A stretch of DNA of 64,000 bases from contig NZ_SDLR01000002.1 in assembly GCF_004522215.1 (NCBI RefSeq), positions 1 to 64,000 on the forward strand, read 5' to 3'. A program made the position numbers and the translations under genes. The notes under the pieces were generated by a model. It saw nothing but the letters and a program-made list of their open reading frames with translations, searched no databases and was not told where the DNA came from. The DNA comes from Ammoniphilus sp. YIM 78166. Lineage in GTDB: Bacteria > Bacillota > Bacilli > Aneurinibacillales > RAOX-1. Shown here in pieces: positions 46,585 through 59,780 of the stretch. Every line of letters begins with the position of its first letter. Position 1 is the stretch's first letter.

Positions 46585-47487
46585 TTGAAGGAGCAATATA
46601 GCGAGCGTATGTCGCCGGTCGAAATGGGTATGCCTAGCAAAAAGGTCACCCGAAGGGCGGGTTCCTTTTCCAAGATGTTTGGGATCTCAAGCGTTTCTTT
46701 CATCCTCGTCGTGTATTTGATCGTCATTGCCTACCCGCTGTTTTGGATGTTCATGAACTCCTTAAAGGAAACCTCCGAGATCTTCAGCAACAGTTGGGCA
46801 CTGCCCAAGCAATGGCTGTTTCAAAATTACGTGGAAGCATGGAATCAAGGAATCTCCCGTTATTTCTTGAACAGCTTGATCGTCACAACCGTTACTTGCT
46901 TGTTGACGGTGTTTTTAAGCGCCCTGGGGGCCTATGGGTTGACTCGATTTCATGTTAAAGGGAAAAATGTTTTATTAATTTTGATCCTAGGAGGATTGAT
47001 GTTATCTCCTCAAGTCAGCTTGATTCCCTTATACAAGCTGATTCAGGCGATGGGACTGTACAATAGTTACTGGGCATTAATCATTCCTTATGTTGCATAT
47101 CGGATTCCGTTGACGGTGCTGCTCATTCGCGCGCACTTCCTGACCATTCCAAAGGAAATCGAAGAATCGGCCTACTTAGATGGATGCAATAGCTTCGGTG
47201 TGTTTACCCGGATGTTTATTCCATTGAGCATGCCGGTGCTGGTGACGGCATTATTGTTAACCGCTTACTTTTCATGGAATGAATTTATGTTCGCGATTAT
47301 TTTCATCGACAGCGACGCCCTAAAAACCGTTCCGGCTGGCCTCATGGCCTTCCGCGATGCGCTGGATACGGATTGGGGCGTGCTACTTGCTGGGCTCGGC
47401 ATCTCAGCCTTGCCAATCGTAATTTTGTTCCTGTTCTTACAAAAGTATTTTGTCCGAGGCATTACCAGTGGAGGGATAAAAGGATAG
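46585..47487 (+). CDS. frlM: ABC transporter permease for fructosamines
   Basis: A 300-residue CUT1-type permease (MalG class). Hydrophobic helices begin near residue 34 (SSVSFILVVYLIVIAYPLFWMFMNSLK). The EAA loop is IPKEIEESAYLDGCNSFGVFTRMFIPLSMP (about 190-219). A TTG start at 46585 was preferred because AAGGAG lies 9 nt upstream. A GTG at 46576 directly abuts that box and overlaps the frlN stop. It is the last frl gene and is followed by a strong terminator. Confidence 0.85.
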   Translation: MKEQYSERMSPVEMGMPSKKVTRRAGSFSKMFGISSVSFILVVYLIVIAYPLFWMFMNSLKETSEIFSNSWALPKQWLFQNYVEAWNQGISRYFLNSLIVTTVTCLLTVFLSALGAYGLTRFHVKGKNVLLILILGGLMLSPQVSLIPLYKLIQAMGLYNSYWALIIPYVAYRIPLTVLLIRAHFLTIPKEIEESAYLDGCNSFGVFTRMFIPLSMPVLVTALLLTAYFSWNEFMFAIIFIDSDALKTVPAGLMAFRDALDTDWGVLLAGLGISALPIVILFLFLQKYFVRGITSGGIKG

Positions 47488-47495
47488 TGATGAGG

Positions 47496-47528
47496 AAGGC
47501 CCAGTCTGTGGTAGACTGGGCCTTTTTT
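47496..47528 (+). terminator. terminator of frlONM
   Basis: AAGGCCCAGTCT (47496-47507) and AGACTGGGCCTT (47513-47524) form a perfect 12-bp stem with a 5-nt loop and T6. Confidence 0.9.
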
Positions 47529-47570
47529 GGCCAGATAAGAAGGGAACCTACTTTGCTACTGTTACGGCCT

Positions 47571-48980
47571 GGATGCTCACGAAACCCAGGCACTTGCTTC
47601 CAAACCGGTAATGATTCCAAGTAGATGGAGCACCTGAGGTACCGTAAGCCCGCGGTTCGTACCCTGAACCTAGCGGATCGCTCGGATGAGGTACCGCAAG
47701 CCCGCGAATCGTGCCCTGAACTTGGCGGATCGCTCGGATGAGGTACCGCAAGCCCGCGAATCGTGCCCTGAACTTGGCGGATCGCTCGGATGAGGTACCG
47801 CAAGCCCGCGAATCGTGCCCTGAACTTGGCGGATCGCTCGGATGAGGTACCGCAAGCCCGCGAATCGTGCCCTGAACTTGGCGGATCGCTCGGATGAGGT
47901 ACCGCAAGCCCGCGAATCGTGCCCTGAACTTGGCGGATCGCTCGGATGAGGTACCGCAAGCCCGCGAATCGTGCCCTGAACTTGGCGGATCGCTCGGATG
48001 AGGTACCGCAAGCCCGCGAATCGTGCCCTGAACTTGGCGGATCGCTCGGATGAGGTACCGCAAGCCCGCGAATCGTGCCCTGAACTTGGCGGATCGCTCG
48101 GATGAGGTACCGCAAGCCCGCGAATCGTGCCCTGAACCTGGCGGATCGCTCGGATGAGGTACCGCAAGCCCGCGAATCGTGCCCTGAACCTGGCGGATCG
48201 CTCGGATGAGGTACCGCAAGCCCGCGGTTCGTGCCCTGAACCTGGTGGACCGTTCGGTTGAGGTACCGAAAGCACGTGAATCGTGCCCTGAACCTAGCGG
48301 ATCGCTCGGATGAGGTGCCGCCTGGATCAAGTTTTTTTCAAGGTTCTGGGTGATTTTAGTCTTGTTTTTTATGAGTGCTATTTAAACTTTCGTTTAGAGC
48401 CTTCAAAATGAAGCTGATTTTAAGTAATTACTCTTTTTTTATTTTCCTGGCCGATTTTCAGACCCTATAGCTCGCGTTTGGCTCCCGATGCTCACGGAAC
48501 CTAGTAACTTGCTCCCAAACCGGTAATGATTCCAAATAGGCGAAGCGCCTTTTTGAGATTTTGCGTAGTTTTTGGTCTCGTTTTTTATAAGTGTGATCTA
48601 AACCTTGGTTTAGATCTTCCAATTTTAAGCTGATTTTTTAGTAATTAGGCTTTTATTTTTCATCATGACCTGGTTCGGAGGCGCATGGCTACTGCTCAGG
48701 TCCGGATGGTCACGAAAATGCTAATATGCTCACGGAAAAGTGGCGGATGATCACGAAGAGAGGGCGTTTGCTCACGTACCTGGTACATTTCCAAATAAAA
48801 CGCGCCATTTGATCACGAAAGCCAGAAACTTGCTCCCCAACCGGTAATGATTCCAAGTAGGTGGAGGAGTCGGGCCAGGCCAGGTGAAGATCAGGAAGCA
48901 ATTCGTCATAGCTCTTTGTTAGAAACACCGTAATCCGGTATAATAAATTCCAGAAAATCAGCATTGGCAAAGGAGGGATA
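47571..48980. other. gene-free repeat mosaic between frlM and pcrB
   Basis: About 1.4 kb without a supportable gene. It holds one 52-bp tandem array (47630-48320) and three copies of a roughly 58-bp element at 47571-47630, 48487-48545 and 48810-48867, all containing AACCGGTAATGATTCCAA. A degenerate duplication of about 115 bp occurs at 48331-48447 and 48549-48661. The short motif TGNTCACGNA is scattered through it. Long stop-free frames on the minus strand are artefacts of the array. Confidence 0.6.
47630..48320. repeat. 52-bp tandem repeat array, about 13 copies
   Basis: The unit contains GGATCGCTCGGATGAGGTAC and then CGCAAGCCCGCGAATCGTGC. It recurs every 52 bases (for example at 47727, 47779, 47831). 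The nine or so central copies are identical or nearly so; the first and the last three are diverged. The unit has no stop codon in any minus-strand frame, and 52 is not divisible by 3, so three overlapping long minus-strand frames arise with the same peptide repeats. I regard it as non-coding. Confidence 0.9.
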
Positions 48981-48986
48981 AACGTT

Positions 48987-49676
48987 ATGATTAACATGGA
49001 GGAATGGCGACACGTTTTTAAACTTGATCCGGATAAAGAGATCTCAGATGAGCACCTTGATAAGATTTGTGAATCGGGAACGGATGCCATCATCGTCGGT
49101 GGGACAAGCGGCGTGTCGTTTGACAATACTATTGATTTACTGGCAAGAGTCCGGAGGTATCTTATCCCTTGTATTCTAGAGGTCTCAAATGTCCAGGCGG
49201 TGGTGCCTGGCTTTGATTATTATCTAGTGCCAATTGTTCTTAATGCAGAAAAATCAGAATGGATCTTTCAACGGCATGTTGAAGGTTTAATGGAATATGG
49301 TTCTCTGGTGAAATGGAATGAAGTGGCAACTGAAGGGTATATCATTCTCAATCCAGAAGCAGAGGCTGCCCGTCTTACAGGAGCTAAAACCAGCTTGGAC
49401 ACTGAAGAAATCAAGGCATATGGAAGATTAGCCGACCAAATGCTTAAGCTTCCGATCGTCTACCTTGAATATAGTGGAGCTTATGGGGATCCCGAGATCG
49501 TAAGACAATTGAAGTCAGTTCTTCACCAAGCAAGATTATTTTATGGTGGAGGTATCCGGAGCGCTGATCAAGCACAGGAAATGTCAAACTGGGCAGACAC
49601 CGTAGTGGTTGGAAATGTCATTTATGAAGATATTGGTCAAGCGTTAAAAACTGTCGCAGCCGTTAAAGGCTCATGA
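48987..49676 (+). CDS. pcrB: heptaprenylglyceryl phosphate synthase
   Basis: A 229-residue TIM-barrel prenyltransferase of the GGGP synthase family. In Bacillales PcrB joins heptaprenyl diphosphate to sn-glycerol 1-phosphate. Family features include FKLDPDKEISDEHL, TDAIIVGGTSGVS (phosphate binding), PVVPGFDYYLVPIVLNA-like VPGFDYYLVPIVLN, IVYLEYSGAYGDP and the C-terminal phosphate loop LFYGGGIRSADQA. AAAGGAGGGATAAA precedes the ATG. It lies upstream of pcrA as in B. subtilis, here separated from it by a structured spacer of about 270 bp. Confidence 0.94.
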   Translation: MINMEEWRHVFKLDPDKEISDEHLDKICESGTDAIIVGGTSGVSFDNTIDLLARVRRYLIPCILEVSNVQAVVPGFDYYLVPIVLNAEKSEWIFQRHVEGLMEYGSLVKWNEVATEGYIILNPEAEAARLTGAKTSLDTEEIKAYGRLADQMLKLPIVYLEYSGAYGDPEIVRQLKSVLHQARLFYGGGIRSADQAQEMSNWADTVVVGNVIYEDIGQALKTVAAVKGS

Positions 49677-49718
49677 TAAAATAGAAACAAGTGTTCTTGT
49701 TTTGGATTAGACGACAGC

Positions 49719-49813
49719 GGAAGGCCGCCCTTGGCGGCACCACAATTGCACGGCAGCGAGAGGATTATTCGACGTAGTTGCCGTGCATAGGAAGGCCGCC
49801 CTTGGCGGCACCA
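49719..49813 (+). repeat. exact 24-bp hairpin repeat, two copies
   Basis: Identical 24-bp segments at 49719-49742 and 49790-49813 each contain GCCGCC, CTT, GGCGGC, a 6-bp stem with a 3-nt loop. They bracket the first of the three covarying hairpins. A further GC hairpin CCCC/GGGG follows at 49814-49826. Confidence 0.8.
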
Positions 49814-49928
49814 TCCCCTCCGGGGACAACAGTTTCTTGGCAGCTGGTAGATTAATCGACGTAGTAGCCAAGAGTTAGATGAAGCAATTGTCTGGTAACA
49901 AGAAGCGTATTCGGCGCAGTTACCAGAC
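49747..49928 (+). ncRNA. three covarying stem-loops between pcrB and pcrA, possible structured RNA
   Basis: Three hairpins lie at 49747-49787, 49835-49873 and 49890-49928. Stems are TGCACGGCA/TGCCGTGCA, TCTTGGC/GCCAAGA and GTCTGGTAA/TTACCAGAC: different sequences, each perfectly complementary. Each encloses a 23-nt interior (49756-49778, 49843-49865, 49898-49920; in the third this takes in the innermost A-T pair) ending TAxTCGxCGxAGT. Conserved interior with compensating stems suggests an RNA element or protein-binding repeat. I do not recognise a known family. The direction is assumed to follow pcrB and pcrA. Confidence 0.6.
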
Positions 49929-49948
49929 TTTATAGGAAGGATGAAACA

Positions 49949-55315
<5,367 letters not shown>

Positions 55316-55316
<1 letters not shown>

Positions 55317-55341
55317 CCCAGTCTTAGGACTGGGTTTTTTA
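55316..55341 (+). terminator. terminator of ligA
   Basis: CCCAGTC (55317-55323) pairs with GACTGGG (55328-55334), followed by T6. Confidence 0.85.
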
Positions 55342-55455
55342 CTCATTAATAAATTGTGACAAAAGACCTACATTTTGCAATATTTTAGCAAAATTTGACT
55401 GTGGTGTGGTAAAATAGGTCTATATACAATAAAAAAACACTAGGGGGACGAGACT

Positions 55456-55617
55456 TTGGAAAAGATGTTGGAAAGTGTCCAATCTAAAGAAAAGAATACT
55501 GCGCTTGAACCACAGTGGATGGAACTGATTAAACTAGCCATGAAATCAAACGTGACCAAGGAAGAGTTTAAAACCTTTCTGGAGTCGAAAAGACAAAAAG
55601 ATGTCTTGGTTGAATAA
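55456..55617 (+). CDS. SinI-like small protein
   Basis: A 53-residue protein. The stretch LEPQWMELIKLAMKSNVTKEEFKTFLESKRQ (about residues 17-47) matches the SinI/SinR dimerisation domain pattern, in which SinI blocks the SinR repressor of biofilm genes. A TTG start at 55456 was chosen because AGGGGGAC lies about 7 nt upstream; an internal ATG at 55465 is 15 nt away. No sinR-like gene with a DNA-binding domain is adjacent. It could also be a small Sin-domain protein targeting another regulator. Confidence 0.65.
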   Translation: MEKMLESVQSKEKNTALEPQWMELIKLAMKSNVTKEEFKTFLESKRQKDVLVE

Positions 55618-55620
55618 CAT

Positions 55621-55648
55621 AGGCACTACTCAAGTAGGGTGCCTGTTT
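55621..55648 (+). terminator. terminator of the SinI-like gene
   Basis: AGGCAC (55621-55626) pairs with GTGCCT (55639-55644), with TACT/AGTA inside, followed by a short T run. Confidence 0.55.
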
Positions 55649-55766
55649 AGTAGAACTAGAACACTCATCTTCGTAACTCCTCCCATCAATCCAAATTGCC
55701 TCTTTTGATCTGTTAGATCTTCTCGTACTATGGAGATAACAACCAAGGAAGAGGAGAGAATGACCA

Positions 55767-56360
55767 ATGATCTATCCCACCCATCAATTAGAAGGAACAC
55801 GAGTCAAACTGATCCCGATATGCCTATCCCATGCAGAGGGGCTTCTTCAAGCAGGGCAGGCTTCTGAGATTTGGCCTTATATGCCCTACGCAGTGAATAC
55901 GCAAGATCAAGTGAATAGCTTTATACACGAGGCTTTGAAGGAACAAGAGCAAGGCCATTCGATGGTGTTCACGATCTATGATAAGCAGACCGAATCCATT
56001 GTGGGAAGCACTCGATATTTAGATATCGTGCCACAGAATAAGGGGCTCGAGATTGGTTGGACATGGCTTAACCCAAGGGTTTGGAGAACAAACGTCAATA
56101 CGGAATGTAAATACCTGCTCTTGTGTTATGCCTTCGAAAAGCTAGAAATGATCCGAGTCCAATTCAAGGCCGATTCGCGTAATGAGCGATCGCTCACAGC
56201 GATTGCGAGGCTTGGTGCCCAGTATGAGGGAACCCTGCGCTCCCATCGGATTCTGCCCGATGGTTACCGGAGGGATTCCGTTTACTTTAGCATCCTGGAT
56301 CACGAGTGGGCGAATATGAAGGGAAAATTAAAGGAAATAAATGGTGGGAACGGGGCATGA
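55767..56360 (+). CDS. GNAT-family N-acetyltransferase (RimJ/RimL-like)
   Basis: A 197-residue acetyltransferase. It opens with LEGTRVKLIPICLSHAEGLL as in RimJ/RimL proteins and has SIVGSTRYLDI and LEIGWTWLNPRVWRTNVNTECKYLLLCYAFEKL. The acetyl-CoA-binding segment is FKADSRNERSLTAIARLGAQYEGTLRSHRI. GAAGAGGAGAG lies about 16 nt before the ATG. The substrate may be a protein N-terminus or a small molecule. It is probably co-transcribed with rocA, 36 bases downstream. Confidence 0.87.
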   Translation: MIYPTHQLEGTRVKLIPICLSHAEGLLQAGQASEIWPYMPYAVNTQDQVNSFIHEALKEQEQGHSMVFTIYDKQTESIVGSTRYLDIVPQNKGLEIGWTWLNPRVWRTNVNTECKYLLLCYAFEKLEMIRVQFKADSRNERSLTAIARLGAQYEGTLRSHRILPDGYRRDSVYFSILDHEWANMKGKLKEINGGNGA

Positions 56361-56396
56361 TAAGCACATAGATGACTTTAAGGAGGAAATCTCTCT

Positions 56397-57944
56397 GTGC
56401 TAATTGACTACCGACCTGAACCGTTTACCGATTTTACCGATGAAAAGAACCGAAAAGATTTTGAGCAGGCTTTGCAGAAGGTGGAACAAGAGCTAGGTCG
56501 AGACTATGATCTGATTATCGGCGGAGAACGAATCCGCACGGAAAACAAAATTGTCTCCATTAATCCTGCACTTAAAGAGCAGGTGGTTGGAACGGTTTCT
56601 AAAGCAGACCAACACCTCGCGGAAAAGGCGATTCAAGCGGCAGCTAAAACATTTGAAAGCTGGAAGGCGGTACCGCCTGATCACCGGGCCAGGTACCTGT
56701 TTAAGGCAGCTGCCATTATGAGACGCAGAAAGCATGAATGGTCCGCTTGGCTGGTGAAGGAAGCCGGAAAAACATGGCCAGAAGCAGATGCCGATACAGC
56801 GGAAGCCATCGATTTTATGGAGTACTATGCGCGCCAGATGATCAAGCTTGGGGAAAGACACCCTTTAACCCGGCTGCCTGGGGAAGATAATGAGCTTTAC
56901 TATATTCCATTAGGGGTTGGCGTCGTTATTCCTCCTTGGAACTTCCCCTTAGCGATTATGGTGGGCATGACGACCGCGGCTATTGTGGCTGGGAATACAG
57001 TTGTCTTAAAACCAGCAAGTACAACACCTGTTATTGCGGCTAAATTTATTGAGATTCTCGAGGATGCAGGATTACCGCCAGGTGTTGTCAATTATGCGCC
57101 TGGAAGTGGAGCCGAGGTTGGAGATTATTTAGTCGATCATCCTATTACTCGCTTTATTAGCTTTACGGGTTCTCGAGAAGTTGGGCTGCGGATTAACGAG
57201 AGAGCAGCTAAACACCAACCTGGCCAAAAGTGGATCAAGCGGTTAATTGCGGAGATGGGCGGGAAAAACTCCATCATCGTTGATAAAGATGCGGATATAG
57301 AACTTGCAGCCCATGGTATTACGGTGTCTGCGTTCGGATTCTCCGGCCAAAAATGCTCAGCCTGCTCAAGAGCTATTATTCATGAATCCATATATGACCA
57401 GGTCTTGGCCCGTGTTGTGGAAATGACAAATGGACTCAAAATGGGAGACCCTAGGAATCCTTCTAATTTTATGGGGCCGGTTGTGGATGAACCTGCTTAT
57501 AATAAGATTCTAGAATACATAGAAATTGGCAAGAAGGAAGGGCGCTTGATGACGGGTGGAGAAAAAGGAGACGAGGCTGGTTTCTTTATCAAGCCGACGA
57601 TCTTTGCTGACGTACATCCGGAAGCGCGCATCTTGCAGGAAGAAATTTTTGGTCCTGTTGTAGGCTTTACGAAGGCTCGAGATTTTGATCATGCTTTAGA
57701 AATTGCCAACAATACGGAGTTCGGGTTAACCGGGTCAGTGTATTCACGGAATCGAGCCCATCTGGAAAAAGCAAGGACAGAATATCAGGTGGGGAATCTT
57801 TACTTTAACCGGAAGTGTACCGGAGCGATTGTCGGGGTACATCCGTTTGGCGGCTTTAACATGTCAGGTACAGACTCCAAGGCGGGCGGACCGGACTATC
57901 TTCTACTATTTACCCAGCCTAAGCTCACTTCCGAATTGCTGTAA
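56397..57944 (+). CDS. rocA: 1-pyrroline-5-carboxylate (glutamate semialdehyde) dehydrogenase
   Basis: Oxidises L-glutamate 5-semialdehyde to glutamate with NAD in proline and arginine breakdown. The 515-residue ALDH starts at GTG ([13 protein letters not shown]), 10 nt after AAGGAGGA. Signature parts are [51 protein letters not shown], the Glu region [18 protein letters not shown] and the nucleophile region [14 protein letters not shown] (Cys320/323). [16 protein letters not shown] is near the C-terminus. The FTGSREVG and CSAC patterns mark the RocA/PruA subgroup. Confidence 0.94.
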   Translation: MLIDYRPEPFTDFTDEKNRKDFEQALQKVEQELGRDYDLIIGGERIRTENKIVSINPALKEQVVGTVSKADQHLAEKAIQAAAKTFESWKAVPPDHRARYLFKAAAIMRRRKHEWSAWLVKEAGKTWPEADADTAEAIDFMEYYARQMIKLGERHPLTRLPGEDNELYYIPLGVGVVIPPWNFPLAIMVGMTTAAIVAGNTVVLKPASTTPVIAAKFIEILEDAGLPPGVVNYAPGSGAEVGDYLVDHPITRFISFTGSREVGLRINERAAKHQPGQKWIKRLIAEMGGKNSIIVDKDADIELAAHGITVSAFGFSGQKCSACSRAIIHESIYDQVLARVVEMTNGLKMGDPRNPSNFMGPVVDEPAYNKILEYIEIGKKEGRLMTGGEKGDEAGFFIKPTIFADVHPEARILQEEIFGPVVGFTKARDFDHALEIANNTEFGLTGSVYSRNRAHLEKARTEYQVGNLYFNRKCTGAIVGVHPFGGFNMSGTDSKAGGPDYLLLFTQPKLTSELL

Positions 57945-57948
57945 CTAT

Positions 57949-57992
57949 AAAGAATCATCCTTCTCTAATAAGGGAGGGCATGATTCTTTTTC
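57949..57992 (+). terminator. terminator of rocA
   Basis: AAAGAATCAT (57949-57958) pairs with ATGATTCTTT (57980-57989), with G-T-rich pairing inside, followed by T. Confidence 0.75.
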
Positions 57993-58049
57993 TATTTTTG
58001 GGTCAAACTAACGTAAAATAGCGACTCCAATATAAAAAGGGCGGTATTT

Positions 58050-59003
58050 ATGGCTTTTTATCTTGTTGTGTGCCTTTTTACCTTTTTTATTGTATACCTG
58101 CTTATTCCTGTGACTAAGAAAATAGCGGTCGCATTGGGAGTGGTCGATCAACCTAATGCCAGGAAGATTCACCGTGCACCCGTTCCCTTATCAGGGGGAC
58201 TTGCGATCTATATTGGATCTATTGTTACACTCTTTCTCTTTTTTGAGATTACGGCCTTACATTTTGTGTTAGCCTGGGGCGGGTTTTTATTGCTTGCCAT
58301 AGGTTTGGTAGATGACTGGTTTAAATCCCAAGGAAAAGATTTTCCGGCATGGCCCAAGCTGTTAGGGCAGATAGGAAGTGCCGTGTTTGCTTACTTCTTA
58401 GGGATTCGCTTTTTCGGGTTAGGTGAATTCTGGACAGGCGGCGAAATTTATCATTTTCCTGATTGGCTGGCGTTACTGGCTACGGTGTTTTGGATCGTAG
58501 GATTTATTAATATGATCAATTTTCTAGACGGCATGGACGGTTTAGCAGGAGGAATTACAGCCATTTCGTCCGTTACCTTGTTTACCATATCCATTCTGCG
58601 CCTTCAGCAGGATGTAGCGGTATTAGCCGTCATCTTAATAGGGGCAAGCTTAGCCTTTTTGAAGCATAACTTCCACCCTGCTACGGTTTTTCTTGGAGAT
58701 GCTGGCTCCATGTTTTTGGGATACGCGATAGGGGTTACGTCCTTGTATGGGGCGATGAAAAGCGCTACCCTGGTGACGTTCGTCATTATCATCTTGGCCC
58801 TTGGGGTACCTGTGTTTGACACCATTCAAGTGATCATTACACGCCTGAAGGCGGGCTCTCCTATTTATCAGGCTGATCGAAGGCATGTCCATCATCGCTT
58901 GCTAAGCAATGGTCTGACGCAAAAACAAGCCGTCATGGTTATTTACGCCATGGGCATTGGCTTCTCAATTCTATCCCTTCTCCTCTTCCTTTATATTAGT
59001 TAA
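58050..59003 (+). CDS. tagO: undecaprenyl-phosphate GlcNAc-1-phosphate transferase (TagO/WecA-like)
   Basis: A 317-residue polytopic prenyl-phosphate glycosyl-1-phosphate transferase starting wall polymer synthesis on undecaprenyl phosphate. Typical motifs are DQPNARKIHRAPVPLSGGLAIY, GLVDDWFK (Asp-Asp metal site), INFLDGMDGLAGG, VFLGDAGSMFLGY and the cytoplasmic loop ADRRHVHHRLL (His-rich). AAAAAGGGCGG lies before the ATG. It resembles TagO/WecA rather than MraY, which has a different loop. It is the only wall-polymer gene in the window. Confidence 0.9.
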   Translation: MAFYLVVCLFTFFIVYLLIPVTKKIAVALGVVDQPNARKIHRAPVPLSGGLAIYIGSIVTLFLFFEITALHFVLAWGGFLLLAIGLVDDWFKSQGKDFPAWPKLLGQIGSAVFAYFLGIRFFGLGEFWTGGEIYHFPDWLALLATVFWIVGFINMINFLDGMDGLAGGITAISSVTLFTISILRLQQDVAVLAVILIGASLAFLKHNFHPATVFLGDAGSMFLGYAIGVTSLYGAMKSATLVTFVIIILALGVPVFDTIQVIITRLKAGSPIYQADRRHVHHRLLSNGLTQKQAVMVIYAMGIGFSILSLLLFLYIS

Positions 59004-59068
59004 TCTCCGAAACTTTCCAGAACCTCGCACGTATCAGAGATATAACCTTTGGGGGAGGAAAGAAAAAG

Positions 59069-59383
59069 ATGCTAATGACAACCACAAGTACATTGCAGGG
59101 AAAAGAAGTAGCGGAGTATATTTCTGTTGTATCCAGCGAAGTCATTTTAGGGGCGAACGTGGTACGCGACTTTTTGGCGGGAATTACAGATATTATCGGA
59201 GGGCGAAGCGGGGCTTATGAGAATAAGCTCTCAGAAGGAAGAGAGATGGCGCTTCGAGAGCTGGAGCAGCGCGCACGAAAAATGGGGGCTGATGCGGTGA
59301 TTGGCATCGACCTTGATTTTGAGACTCTTCGCGATGGCATGATGATGGTGATTGCCACTGGAACAGCAGTAAAACTGAAGTAA
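59069..59383 (+). CDS. YbjQ-family (UPF0145) putative heavy-metal-binding protein
   Basis: A 104-residue member of the YbjQ family. It contains VAEYISVVSSEVILGANVVRDFLAGITDIIGGRSGAYE and a C-terminal half with MALRELEQRARKMGADAVIGIDLDFE. GGGGGAGGAAAG precedes the ATG. Homologues form pentamers; a metal-binding role is suggested by annotation of the family rather than shown. It is followed by its own terminator. Confidence 0.88.
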   Translation: MLMTTTSTLQGKEVAEYISVVSSEVILGANVVRDFLAGITDIIGGRSGAYENKLSEGREMALRELEQRARKMGADAVIGIDLDFETLRDGMMMVIATGTAVKLK

Positions 59384-59392
59384 GGCAGTGAG

Positions 59393-59425
59393 AGGCCCTG
59401 CAATCCTAATTGCGGTGCCTTTTTA
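59393..59425 (+). terminator. terminator of the ybjQ-like gene
   Basis: GCAAT (59400-59404) pairs with ATTGC (59409-59413). The stem extends outward to AGGC/GCCT with one mismatch and ends in T5. Confidence 0.65.
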
Positions 59426-59473
59426 TATTTGGTATTATCTTAATTATGGCTAGATTTCATGGAGGTGTAGCGG

Positions 59474-59764
59474 ATGAGCGAAATATCGCGCGAGCAGGTA
59501 GAGCATGTAGCAAAATTAGCTCGGTTAAACTTGACTGAGGATGAGACCGTACAGTACACATCCCAATTAAATTCGATCTTAAATTTTTTTGAGAAGCTAG
59601 ACGAGCTAGATACCGACCAGGTAGAGCCTACGAGTCACGTGCTCGAAGTCTATAACGTAATGAGGGAAGACGAAGAGCGTCCATCCATTGATCGGGAAGA
59701 AGCTCTTCGCAATGCTCCAGATCACGAAGAGGGTCAATTCAAAGTCCCTGCGGTTATGGAATAG
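59474..59764 (+). CDS. gatC: Asp-tRNA(Asn)/Glu-tRNA(Gln) amidotransferase subunit C
   Basis: A 96-residue GatC, the small clamp that holds GatA and GatB together. It reads ISREQVEHVAKLARLNLTED, LNSILNFFEKLDELDTDQVEPTSHV and the C-terminal DHEEGQFKVPAVME, all typical. GGAGGTGTAG lies before the ATG. It heads the gatCAB operon. Confidence 0.96.
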   Translation: MSEISREQVEHVAKLARLNLTEDETVQYTSQLNSILNFFEKLDELDTDQVEPTSHVLEVYNVMREDEERPSIDREEALRNAPDHEEGQFKVPAVME

Positions 59765-59780
59765 GTAGGGGGGAAGAGTT

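Noticed and set aside
47462..48330. Three long overlapping minus-strand frames encoding peptide repeats
   Set aside because: All three frames arise because the 52-bp unit has no minus-strand stop and its length is not a multiple of three. They lack ribosome binding sites and sit in a tandem array, so they are artefacts.
47571..48980. Possible CRISPR array
   Set aside because: The 52-bp units abut with no variable spacers, and no cas genes are present.
48710..49126. Minus-strand frame overlapping the start of pcrB
   Set aside because: It runs antisense to a clear pcrB gene, has no recognisable domain and begins inside pcrB coding sequence.
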